A stretch of DNA of 64,000 nucleotides from the NCBI GenBank assembly GCA_002900995.3, contig CM035313.1, positions 2,356,001 through 2,420,000 of the forward strand, written 5' to 3'. Each line of letters opens with the position of its first letter. Position 1 is the first letter of the stretch. Position numbers and translations under genes: made by a program. Below are positions 15,836-26,550 of the stretch, piece after piece. Origin of the DNA: Ganoderma boninense. Taxonomy: Eukaryota; Basidiomycota; Agaricomycetes; Polyporales; Polyporaceae. The notes beneath the pieces are model-generated. The model ran no database searches and had not been told where the DNA came from. It saw nothing but the letters and a program-made list of their open reading frames with translations.

Positions 15836-18300
15836 TTATCGACGAAGCGGGGACACGATGAGAGGGAGGCCTGCCTCGGTGCCAGGTGCACCGACGGTGG
15901 GGTACTGCACCCCACTGAAGTTCCAGAAGATCTTCTTCCCGGTTGGCTTGAACTCAAAGTGCTGGAGGAGGATAAGAAGGACCATCTCTGCAAGTCCGAC
16001 GAGGCATCAGCGTGATGTTCCACTCGACTAGGTTCTGCGCCGCAAGGATACGGTGGCCAAGCTCTCGGACTTACTGAATTCGATCTGGGCGAACTTGAAA
16101 CCGCTGGGAAAGATAAGATGCGTGAGTATTGGTGGTGCAAACACCCAAGCACGAGCGTACTCACATGCACGACTTGTTACCACCAATGAACGTCATTCTG
16201 TAAGCGGGATGACGTGAGAAGGGATTTCAGCGACTCCACAGAGAAAGTTATGAGGATGTTGACATACAGGTGGGAATACACGCCGGGAATGTGGGCTTCC
16301 TCTACCGCGCGGGGGATTGGCTCGAGCCAGCGCTCAGGCCGCCATTCGTGAGCGTCGGGGCCCCAGAGGGCTGGGTCGCAGTTCGTAGCGATGACGTTCG
16401 GGAAGATCTCCGTGCCTTTCGGCACTGGGATCGCATCAACCATGGTTCCATCCCGCATGCGGACGGGCTGGGAGAGCGGGAGAATCATGTCCTTCTTCGT
16501 GCTTTTACGAGGCAAGTAAGAAGAGGCACAAGAAGCCTGCTCGGACGACTCACAACCGGAAGAGCGATGTGACACCAGGGTATCTGATAAGGGACGGTTT
16601 CAGTACACCTGCTGCCGCGAACGAGGCATCATGCCCTTCTCGTGGCTACTTACACTCGAAGAGTCTCGCGGCAGACGGCCTCAAGGTAAGGAAGTGCCAT
16701 GACCTTGTCGAAGTCGAGAGTGTCGCCCTCGCCCTCGCTCTCGACAGCCTGGATGATCTCTTGGCGAAGCTTTTCCTGGATTTCGGGCCGTTCAGCGAGG
16801 AGCTGGAGAACCCGTGCCAACGAATTCGCCGTAGTATCCATGCCAGCCAGAATCATCGTCCTGCAAAGACAGTTAGGACAGGGCTCGTCGTGGATGAACA
16901 CGTTAGACTCACGAGACTTGCGCGATGAGCTCGTCATCTGGAAGCTTGTCGCTCTCGGATGCGTGCATGTTCTCCCGTACTGACAGAAGCTCGGTCCACC
17001 AGCGTGCAATATACTTGGGCAAACGGGCTCACCGAGGATGCTCATAATATCACGTCCTTCCCCGATTTGATGCTTGACGGTCTCATCTCCGCTCTCAAGC
17101 GCGGCCTTCCTCTCGTTGAAGATCTCAACCGATCGGTTGTGCAAGGTATCCGAAATCCGCTTCAGCTGCTGCACGTTGTCAATCGGCGTCTGCTCGACAA
17201 CCCATCGTCTGAAGGCTCTGGAGCCAATCTTAGTTGCGAAGGGAACGAGGCCACGGAAAACAACAGAAATTGACAACTGCGGGCTACATCACAACGAACG
17301 AATCATCAGTGAGACGTGAAGCGGATGCATGGCGACTGCTTGAGGTCAGAAAGCACGTACAAAAAGTCCTTGACCGCATCAGCGAAGGCATCAGGCCTGT
17401 CCTCCGTGAGTGGGTCGAATGAAACACCAAGACCGGCCTGCCCGAGGATTTCCAACGTCGTGCGTCCACTCCAGGAGAGCATGTCGAGCTCCAGGCCGTT
17501 CTTGTCGCCAGAATCGATCACTCGCTGCATGACGGCATCGCGAGTCTGTATACGGTTTCATAAGTGACGTATAACGTCGTCAAGATTGGGAGGGACGAAC
17601 TCTGTGAATGACGTCGTAGAACAAGGGGCTCATCTCGCGGAGATGCTTGACAGAGAAGACGGAGTTGAGCATCTTGCGCTGTCTCTTGTGTTGATGGCCT
17701 GTAACGATGACTTGGCATTCAGTGGGAGCGTTCTATCAAAACCACAGTAGCGATAGCCTCACCGAGCGTGCCCAACAAGCCGGGTCCAAGCATCAAAAGA
17801 AGGGTACTATGGGCAAGAGGATGTTAATGCACATTCTGCGATAGCGAATACCAAACGGTGGAAAACGTACTCGACAGGTTCAGGGTAATTGTCCAACTCC
17901 TTGATGAAGATGTCATACATGGCCTTGGAATCGTAGAGATGCAGTGTTTTTGCCTGTAGAACGTCAGGATCGTAACTTGAGATATATCGGCAAATTGATG
18001 TACACCGAACATCCCATGAAGGAGGGCCACGCGCCCGTACTTGCGGGAAATTTCATCTCGGTAATGCCACCATCCGGGGCCAAAGTATTCCGACATATTG
18101 CCTGGACATGTGTCTGAGAAGTACGTCCCAATGGCCTATAGTGGAAAGAAGGACGTACCAGTGAGCCATGAACCCCTGGGGGGACCGGGGATGTTGTCGA
18201 GCGGGGACTTGAGGATAAACCGACGGAGGACGAAAACAGAAGCGAAGAGGATGGTAAGGGCTAGTGCTAGCGGGAGAGGCCCGATGGCGGTATTCTCCAT
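15836..18300 (-). CDS. Cytochrome P450 monooxygenase
   Basis: Haem-thiolate monooxygenase anchored in the ER membrane; substrate unknown. Fourteen minus-strand exons join to 550 residues: 18300-18159, 18101-18004, 17953-17871, 17806-17763, 17698-17601, 17545-17361, 17283-17033, 16979-16913, 16860-16654, 16583-16554, 16501-16268, 16197-16165, 16103-16075 and 15987-15836. It has an N-terminal membrane helix followed by the proline hinge (NIPGPPRGSW), the I-helix oxygen-binding motif AGMDTT (residues 328-333), ExxR as ETLR (388-391), PERW, and the haem loop FIGGNKSC with Cys490. Lys488 replaces the usual arginine of FxxGxRxC. An intron splits the isoleucine codon just after the haem cysteine. 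A TATATA box lies about 115 nt upstream. The P450 family number cannot be assigned by eye. Confidence 0.93.
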
Positions 18301-18412
18301 TGGTAGCTATAGGGTTAGCCCTGCACGTGGGTGTGGGTGTGAGTGTGGCGGGTGTGGGTGAATGAATGTGTGCCGAGTAGATGGGAGGCAAGAAAGGAGA
18401 TGAAGGATGGTG

Positions 18413-18418
18413 TATATA
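18413..18418 (-). promoter_or_regulatory. TATA box of the P450 gene
   Basis: TATATA on the minus strand, about 115 nt upstream of the P450 start codon. Inferred from position and sequence. Confidence 0.45.
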
Positions 18419-19231
18419 ACGGTCAAGCCAGGCCCATATAAGTACGTAAGGATGCGGGTGTACGGGACTGGTGGATTCGGGCTGAGGAGTGGGTCCTGAG
18501 GCCTGAGGGCCTCAGACGGACACGGATCCGTAGAGGGGGTGTTGTGATCTCTAATTTCACTTACGCAGAGCAGCATGGGAGTCATTTACCGGTTACATAG
18601 ATAGCTAAGACGGAAAGCCGGGCTATCGGACTGGAGTTGCTGCGCCCGAAGTTCACATTGCCGTGTTGCGCATTGCTCATCAGACGGAAAGCGGCGTGGT
18701 TCAAGTTGTCTGCAACTGTGATTCAGTAAGTAGTCGTCAACTCGAAGGATAAAGAGGTGTACGATTCAGTACTAGCTAGGACCTGTCTTCAGCGAAAGGT
18801 ATCGATCCTGTAGGCCAGTCACGAAGCAGGAAAGAGTCGACTGGCACTGGCAGTCACCGTGCCCTTGCAAACGTCTGCAATGCTCGTCGTCGAGGTGAGC
18901 GACCAACACGCCGTCGAGCGCTAGGCCTCTGATCCGCGTTGAATTTGATGGCATGTTCGACTGTGATACATAATCTTGATTTGCTAAGATTCACCCAATC
19001 TCCTCCCAATCGAAACCCTCCCGTTCCCCAAACTTGAACGGTGCCATGAGTCCACGCACGTCTCATTCTTCAGCGGCAGGTCGACACAAATATACTTGAA
19101 GCGGTACGTAGACAGTCGCGTACTTACTAATGGTATGCCAGGCGCTGGGCGTTGAGTCTCAACGGGACGCGCGGTACGATTGGCTTGCTTGGAAATGCGA
19201 CAAGTTCAGCAGCGCCAGCAAGTAGGGTTGC
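18419..19231. other. Intergenic upstream of P450
   Basis: Contains the P450 upstream region. Short minus-strand open frames (18772-18954, 18854-19066) show no convincing similarity to anything, including the F-box copies. Confidence 0.5.
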
Positions 19232-19504
19232 CTATGCGACGGAATTACAGTATGAGTACTGACAACGGAGACAAGCGGACCCGTCGACAACCTTGCCAAA
19301 CCGGCCAAGGTCAAAGAACGTACTCTCCTCCATCATCGTCCTCGAGGCGGAAATGAGAGGAATATTATCGTTCATGGTGCGACGCTCAAGGAGCACGTTG
19401 ACCAAAAAAGGCCGGAGTTCAGACCACGGGGGAGAAGAGAAGTTCGGAAGACACGAAGGGGAAACCCGCAGATCTAGTGTGGGATGACATTCTAAGGGTC
19501 CCAT
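19232..19504 (-). pseudogene. Relic of a third F-box-family gene
   Basis: About 90 codons remain open. They align with the middle of F-box copy B: SPSCLPNFS matches PPSALPNLS, and ESTFFDLGRFGKVVDG matches ENTFQDLGRLGKLSRG, with a leucine-rich stretch between. The F-box core and C-terminal exon are not found on either side, and the frame is lost soon after the second block. This is best read as a decayed copy of the tandem family, separated from the pair by the P450 gene. Confidence 0.6.
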
Positions 19505-19949
19505 GGTGGACGGTCTTTTGAATAGTTTAGAGTGCTGTACTTTCCATCGCGATGGATGCAGTTATCTAATTCGTTCAATCGATGATCGGCCATGGCTCTC
19601 GTTCTGAGGGCGGGTGTATTGACTCGGAGGCCCAGCCAGCCATAGCATCTCGCCGCAACTGCAAGAACACGAGCCACAGCCGAGGCGAGTCTAGTTAAGC
19701 GGCATGGGTGGAGATAAGATTAGATGCAACGCTGCGTGGTGCAAGCTCAGCCGCCACCGCGCCGCGCAACCTCCTCTCCCTCCCTTCGCCTCCGCGCATT
19801 CCTGGTCTCGACGCTCATCCGTTCCCTGTCCGTGTGGGTGCTACGTGTGCCACAATCCATTCGTTGGTACGCCCAGCATCTCGACTTCGAGAAGACTTGG
19901 CTCACAACATCCGCCAGTCTACAGCGAGCATTACTCCGCGTCCACGAAG
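19505..19949. other. 5' flank / leader of the TAPT1-like gene
   Basis: The frame of the next gene stays open back to 19704, but the 82 extra codons are Ser/Arg/Pro-rich without recognisable features. I treat them as probable untranslated leader. No separate gene seen. Confidence 0.45.
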
Positions 19950-22409
19950 ATGCCTCAAGTCTCGCGTTCGCCCAAGAGGAAGCGCGTCAGAAGATACTTC
20001 TCTGCTTCCGCTGCCACAGGGACCAGATGGAACCCCAAAATTCACGCCATAGCAGGAAGTCCCACCACCTCCAGGTCTCGCAAATGCGCATCCTCCATCT
20101 CCAGCGACGAAACATATGGCTTCTCCCCAGACCAAGCTCAGGATGAAATTCATTCCGAGGAGGACACCACTTTCAGGTATTCTACCATCGATGATTCTTT
20201 CCCACCACACCACGACCAACCCGAGTCTCCGGATGGTCTCCGTCAGCCCCTGACATATGCATCCCTCCCTCCAACACCAATAACCTCATCCCCTCCTCTG
20301 CAACCGACGTCGCCCTCGCCAGTCCCATTACCGGCCTTTCAGAGCCTTGACTCCGCGTATGAACCTCCGTTCTCGCTATGGGACTACTTGCGAGAAGAAC
20401 TTCTGGCCACCGACTTCGATTCGCATCAAGAATTGAAGTGGGAGCGAGTGAGCAACTTCCTCAGCATGCCCATTGCCCTCGAGAAGGTCGGTCGTATTTA
20501 TAGAATTGAAAGTGCTTGCCGCATGTTTACCCGGCCCTCGCTCTAGATGTTCTTGTTCGGGTTCATGGTCTGTCTCGACTCGTTCATGTATACTTTCACC
20601 ATATTGCCCATCCGATTCGCGCTCGCTTGCTGGCGGCTCTTCTTGAACACCTTTTCACGCAGCTCTCTGCCCCTCCCACCTTCCCAGAAGGCCGACATCC
20701 TCCGCACACTTCTCCTGGTCGTCTCCATAGTCATCCTGGCACCGTTGACGGACGCGAGCAAACTGTACCACTTTATTCGCGGCCAGGACACCATCAAACT
20801 GTATGTCATTTTCAACGCACTAGAAGTACGCGCCAAACCTCGTTTGTCTTCGGGCGCAGTCCTGACCGACGGTTCGAAACGTGCTAGATCGCGGACCGAT
20901 TGTGTGCCTCGATTGGTCAAGACCTCATCGACTGCTTATTCTCTCGGTCGACTCTTGAGGTCATTTCACACAGAAAGCGTCCTACGTCGCACACTCTACG
21001 CCCATTGTTTTACTTCCTGCTAGCTGTTGTGTACACTGGTAAGTTATGAGAGCATTCCCAGTCTTCAAGGCTGATTTCTCTTGCAGTCGCACACGCGCTC
21101 GTCATGATCTACCAAATGATTTCGTTGAACGTCGCTGTTAACTCTTACGACAACGCGCTTCTCACACTGCTAGTATCCAACCAGTTTGTCGAGATCAAAG
21201 GCAGTGTCTTCAAGAAATTTGAGAAGGACAACCTGTTCCAGATTACTTGCGCTGGTAGGTTATGCACGCAATGGTCGATACCGCGTCAACGCATTGCTCA
21301 TGGGTTTACATAGACATCGTGGAACGTTTCACACTTGCCCTGATGCTCCTTGTAGTCGCCTTCCGTAACTTGATAGAACTCTCGGGGTCGACATTCAACT
21401 TCAGCGAGGGATTCGCCCTCCCGAAGAGCTTCGGATGGTTTCGCGGAAACAACGTCCTGTGGACGATATCCTACGTCAGTATCTAGACGCCACTTCGTCC
21501 AGCGCGTCATTATTGATGTGCCTTGCAGCCCGTCCTGACAGTGATGGCTTCCGAGACGTTGGTCGACTGGTTGAAGCACGCGTTCATAACCAAGTTCAAC
21601 CACATTCGGCCATCCGTCTACGAGCGGTATACAGACGTCCTTTGTCGCGACCTCGCGAGCGCGAGTGCCGTCGGCCGGCACGGAGTGCGCAAGGTACGTT
21701 CGTCTGGCCTCTCCTCTTCCTAAGGATAGACAACCGACACGATGTGTACTGTAGCACTCGTATGTCGACCAATCGCCCCTCGTCGCCCGTAGGCTGGGCT
21801 TCGCATCGCTGCCGCTTGCCGTTCTTGCCGTCCTCATCGGCTCGCAGTCCATCTCCCTCCTCGTCTCGATGCACGCGGACGAGTCCCCTTTGTGGATGAA
21901 GTCATGGGATGCGTACACCCAGGACGATTGGATCAATATTGCGAAGTGGGGCGCGCTTGGGTTCCTGTGCTGGGGCTGGTAAGTCCGCCCTTCATTGTAA
22001 GCTCTATTGTGTGGACAGAGGTTCATCGGTTGGTGCGACAGCTTTGTGGTCATCAAGATCATCTTAGGAGTACACTTGCTCACGTACGCCACCCGCCGGC
22101 GCGCGGGCATGGAGGCGCGCGAACAGGCGGACCGCATCAACGACTTCGGACGAGACCCCGTCGGCGAGGGCAAGGAGGAGCAGGTACGTGGCTCTCGCGG
22201 TGACCACGAGGCAACGCCGTAAAACATATTCTTTGCAGAGGTACAATAAGGAGTTGAAGACTTTGCTGGACAACAAGCGGGATGATGTGAGCCCCGTTGC
22301 CGAGATCGGTGAACGGAAACCGGGGGATGGAGACAAGGACGGAGGGAAGAGGAAGAGGCTGCCTTTGGAGGAGATCACGAGATTTACGATGGTAAAACGC
22401 ATTTGGTAA
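19950..22409 (+). CDS. TAPT1 / Emp65-family membrane protein
   Basis: Multi-pass membrane protein of the DUF747 family. The yeast member Emp65 acts in the ER with the SUN-like protein Slp1 to protect folding intermediates; animal TAPT1 acts in cilia and secretion. Nine exons: 19950-20486, 20547-20825, 20888-21038, 21087-21254, 21314-21474, 21529-21693, 21755-21978, 22021-22183 and 22239-22409, making 672 residues. The first 145 residues are disordered and Ser/Pro-rich. The family core then begins with LWDYLREELLATDFD and RVSNFLSMPIALEK, followed by VCLDSFMYTFTILPIR, IADRLCASIGQDLIDCLF, HALVMIYQMISLNVAVNSY, the loop KGSVFKKFEKDNLFQI, and VDWLKHAFITKFNHI. A charged tail follows the last helix. 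Start 19704 is an alternative in the same frame. Confidence 0.9.
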
Positions 22410-23013
22410 CGCTATGCTGTCTTGTTAGACGATCCCGCTATGACACTTGCTTTCGCAACTTCTCCGAATCCTGTGCGAGGATCACGCCACAGCCGACACG
22501 TGAATAAATATTAAAACACTGCATTGAAAGCTATGTAATAACCTCAAAAGCGAGAGTGCGATAAGTATGTACAATAACGGAGATACGGATACAGTGTGGA
22601 CAACAAAAAAGGGGGGAGAATGGGGGTGCCTACAAGGAGTGTGTGGTGCGCCGAAGTGGGGCAGTTTAAACTAAATATTATCGATACAACGGAACGGACT
22701 CGAAGGCGTCGTGACTAGGGAATAGGCAGGACGTTCGTGAAATGGCCCCGTAAGCGAAAAATGAAGATATGGAAATAATCGAAGACGAATTGGGGGACGA
22801 GCAAACGAGTGGAGGTGCGCACCGTCTTGTGCGTGGATCATGAGGCTGCCGGAGATATGTACGATGTTCTAGGACGTTGTGAACGCCCTGTTGGATGGTG
22901 TAGGAAGTATGGATGGTGTTGTAGGAGGGGCGTAGGACGTTGTCGGGGGTGCATTTAGTGTTGTCTGGGAGGCGATGTGGGGCACGAGATGGCATGCGCG
23001 GTTTCGGGCACGT
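22410..23013. other. Intergenic between convergent 3' ends
   Basis: Shared 3' flank of the TAPT1-like gene (plus) and the disordered protein gene (minus). AATAAA-type sequence occurs near 22503. Nothing else identified. Confidence 0.5.
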
Positions 23014-24901
23014 TCACTGCCAGCGGCCGGCCCGCTGTGGCATGCCAGCGTGCTTCTTCCGGAAGCTCACCGGCCTCACCCTTTCGGGCTCAGCGAGCGC
23101 ACGGGTGAGCTGCTCCGTGACGGATGTGTCCCGCCTGGTCATCCTCGGGTCGTCCGTTTGGGTCATGAGCTGCTCGAGGAGGCCCTCCTCGTGGTAGTCT
23201 CTGAAGCTCGCAGCGGTCGACACCAGGCTGGTAGCGGGGGAGAAGGGGGCGATGACGACGTGATCGCTCTCGTACGAGCCCAGGCCCTTCGGCGACGCGG
23301 TCGTGATGGTCATCGACATCTGGATCGGACGAGGGACCTCCCTGGGGCGCATCGAGCCCTGCCCCTTCGCCATCGTACGGGTAGAGGGGGCCGGCGATGG
23401 CGGGAGCGGCTTGAGCTTGAGCTGCATGGCACGCGCAGTAGCGGGGGCGCGCGCTGTCGCGGGGGCGTGCACGGTGGCGTAGATCTGCATGGGAGGGCGT
23501 CGGACGGTACTGACTTGTTCGCCGTCCTCGGGACGGACGTCACGAGGGACATCCATCTCACTCGGGCGCCGCTTGTGGAGGGGTTCCGGCAGGTAAGCAT
23601 CAGTCCGGGAGGAAAGGGGGACCACAGAGGGCTGGCGCGTCCCCAACGGAGAAGGCTTTTGAGGACGGTATTCCGCGTGTGCAGGACGGGGCTTCCTCTC
23701 GTCGGGACGAACTGTGCGATGGTCGCGCCTGTCCAGGGGACGAGGGTGGGGGTGCTGGAGTGGATGTGTAGAAGCCTGGGTGTTCGTGTTCCCCAAGGAT
23801 GACGACCGGTAGAGAGAGCTCGAGCCCGTCGGTCTCGGGGCTTCTCCGTGGCCGGCTATCGCGCTGTATAGCTCATCTAAATCCAGTGGCTCCCTGCGCT
23901 CGTCCAGTGTCACCGGACGCCCAGCCATCGGGACGACTTTGGAGACGCCAGAGGTACCGTCCGGCGCAGAACGGGAAGACAATTTACGAGTAAGGACTCC
24001 GTCAGGACCGGTGTGAATCCGATGCCGGGACGATGTCGGGGCGAACGGACTGGACATCTTCGCTGAGATGTCATCCTTCGGTGGCACCGGTGGCCCAACC
24101 TCCTCGTCGGCTTGAACCTTGGTGTGCTGCCGACCGTCGTGGCCACGGCGAGCTAAGGCCTCGCGGCCCTGTGTGGCTGGTCCCCGGTGGCGCACAAGCT
24201 CTCCCGGACGCGCGGTCGTGGCACCGGCTGCCGCCAACCCCATATTCTTCTGCCTCCCCCTCTCCTCCCTCAGGTGCTCTCTGACTGCACAGGCCGCCGG
24301 CGGGGCAAAGCCCGCCGCGTTGCCCTGCCCGTACACGTCTTTGAGGAGGTCCTCGTCCGCCGGGCGCGGAGGGCGCGAGGAGCGCTGGGTCTCCGCCTGC
24401 GCCACCGGGTCGAGAACCTTCTTGTCTGCCTTCCTTCCGCGGGGTGCCTGTACGTCGAGGTCCTCGGTGTCGGCGCTGAAGCGCGAGCGCAGTGGGTTCT
24501 GCGCATGAGGGCGCCGGGGCTCGACGTCGTTCTTCATCTTGCCGCCCCCAACCCAGAGGTCGTGGGTGGACTGGGAGGGGTTGGCGAGCAAGTAGGGCCG
24601 GATGTCATCCTTGCGGATGTTGCGGTGTGACAGCGACCGCTTCAGATTGGACTCCCGGCCCTTGAACGGCTGGTTCTTCCATTTGCCGCCGTAGTCGAAG
24701 AAGGAGTCGTCCTTGGTGTGCCGGGGACGGTTCGTCGTGACGGAAACCACAGCGTCCCTGTGTGGTTCGACCGAGTGATCGACGAGAATAGGACTTTTCA
24801 GTTGGTCTATACACAGGCCCGAGCAACGTGGATACGTACCGGACGGAGTCCGAGAATTTGCGTACCCGTCTGAGGGCAGCGGCCGAAACGCTTCGCTTCA
24901 T
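23014..24901 (-). CDS. Disordered protein of unknown function
   Basis: Two minus-strand exons, 24901-24840 and 24757-23014, give 601 residues. I do not recognise the protein. It begins MKRSVSAAALRRVRKFSDSV, a basic amphipathic start, followed by a conserved-looking patch (DDSFFDYGGKWKNQPFKG, then HRNIRKDDIRPYLLANP). Most of the rest is predicted disordered: rich in Arg, Pro, Ser and Thr, with a short PATARA repeat and basic/acidic runs. The C-terminus has an ordered-looking segment (YHEEGLLEQLMTQTDD and TSVTEQLTRALAEPERV). A 275-codon plus-strand frame overlaps the 3' half but reads as an antisense shadow. The short first exon with a clean GTACGT donor supports the minus-strand model. Confidence 0.65.
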
Positions 24902-26375
24902 CGTGGGTGATGGGATATAACGGTGAGGATGAAGTGTAAAAAGTGTGCGTGGTCGATGAAGAGGGCGAAGGGCTCTGCGGCCCGACCAGTGAAGACGGCA
25001 GGTTTTATCTCCAGGACGGGCCGACGCTTTGCTTGCCAACCCTGCAACAGCGTGGCCGGAAGGCAGCTCAATGACGCACGGACTAAGGTGCGAAGAGAGG
25101 TCGACGATCGGTCAAAGCGATAGGATCTGTCAAGTTTAAGTGAAGTGCAGTGCAGCCCGCAGGCGAGCCGGGGCTTCCTGTGTTTTAAAGTCCCTTCCGA
25201 TCATACCTGCATGCTAATAATGGTGGCAAAATAGGAAGAAGAAAGGCGGAGAAATGGAGACTGCGCTTTGGTTACCCCAAAACCAAAGCAGACGAAGAGC
25301 TAGGGTCGTCAATAGGATTGTGTTCCGTAAGGTTGGATCGGTGCTTTGGGAACGCGCATGCTTATTTAGGACCCGATACAAAGGAGACGTTCAGCGGCAA
25401 TATTCACAATGACCGAGCGATAGCGGGACGTACTCGCCATGGTTATTACCGTTCTGTGTACGACACCTGCGATTTCTCGCAGTGCACTGCTAGAAGATAG
25501 CACCGACATGCCTTGACGTTTTGATGGAATCCACAGGATAGAATAGGGAGGAAGCTTGGGAAAAGCTAATAGTTTGGGCGACTGGCAGCATAGGCAAGCG
25601 ATCTAGGCCATTGTGATGGCGAACAAAAGGAAGACAAAGAGTCCAGCATGGAGTTGGCAATGAAGCGCTGAAAATTTCAGGTTCCGGATGGCTTTTATAG
25701 GCAAAGCAGCGCAACTCGGCATGGCTGAGATTCCTCTTGCGGCGTGCCACACTTACAGCGCGTGTAGATACGTCGTATCAGGTCTTGGATGGATGCCGCA
25801 CTGAAGCCACGCGGACTGCGCTCCCCGTAGTGTGTTCGACCACGTGAACAGTCTGGGAGCAGAACAAGCGGATGGAATGAGTTTGAGAGCCTTCGAGGAC
25901 TTCGGACGCTTACCTTGAGGATTCCTGGGGAGTGGGGCAGGTGCCCACGACACCGTCACCGAACATACCCCGAATGAAGAGTGGACTCGACGTGACCACT
26001 GACTACAAGGTGCGAACTCACTGCTGCGTAGCTGTCAGACTATTTACTTGATGTTCAGAGATGGGCCGTGATTCCAGACATGCCCATATGTACTTGATAA
26101 GATTACGCATGACTGCAGAGTCGGGCCAGTGTCGTCATTGTGGGACCAGGTCGTATTGAAGTTGGGTGGAGATTGGGAGACGCCGGCGGAGTGGTGGGCG
26201 GCTGTGGGCGGTGGTGTCCCTTCGCAAGTTGCCGTTTGCCTTGTTCCCCTGGAGATGGTTGAGGATTGTCGACGGACACCCGCACAAACTAGCACGGCTC
26301 CGATTCTGCCCAGTGAGCGGCGCGTCTCGCGACCTCTTGTCAAATCGCATCGTTATCTCGGCCTGTCTTGTTGCT
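24902..26375. other. Intergenic left of the LINE insertion
   Basis: About 1.5 kb with no supportable gene. Short frames (for example 25490-25750 and 26135-26398, minus) lack domains. The LINE target lies at its right edge, so the original intergenic region continued directly into 35174. Confidence 0.5.
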
Positions 26376-26397
26376 GACATACAGCGATTAGGTGGCA
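26376..26397. repeat. Left copy of the 22-bp target-site duplication
   Basis: The 22 bases from GACATACAG to GGTGGCA are repeated exactly at 35152-35173, immediately after the poly(A) tail. This defines the LINE insertion boundaries. Confidence 0.92.
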
Positions 26398-26550
26398 CAC
26401 CTCTTGACCTCGTACCACCATCACCTCCGTCAGACGCTCACGCTCAGACCCCACGATTGCTGCTGACCCGTCGTCCCCTCTCCCTCCTCCCCCCCCCCCT
26501 CCCCCCAAACCAAACGTTCCCCTACCCCGAGGCCATCCTGAACCCTTTCC

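Noticed and set aside
22975..23802. 275-codon plus-strand frame
   Set aside because: Arg/Gly/His-rich composition typical of an antisense shadow. The minus-strand gene has a better start, splice site and composition.
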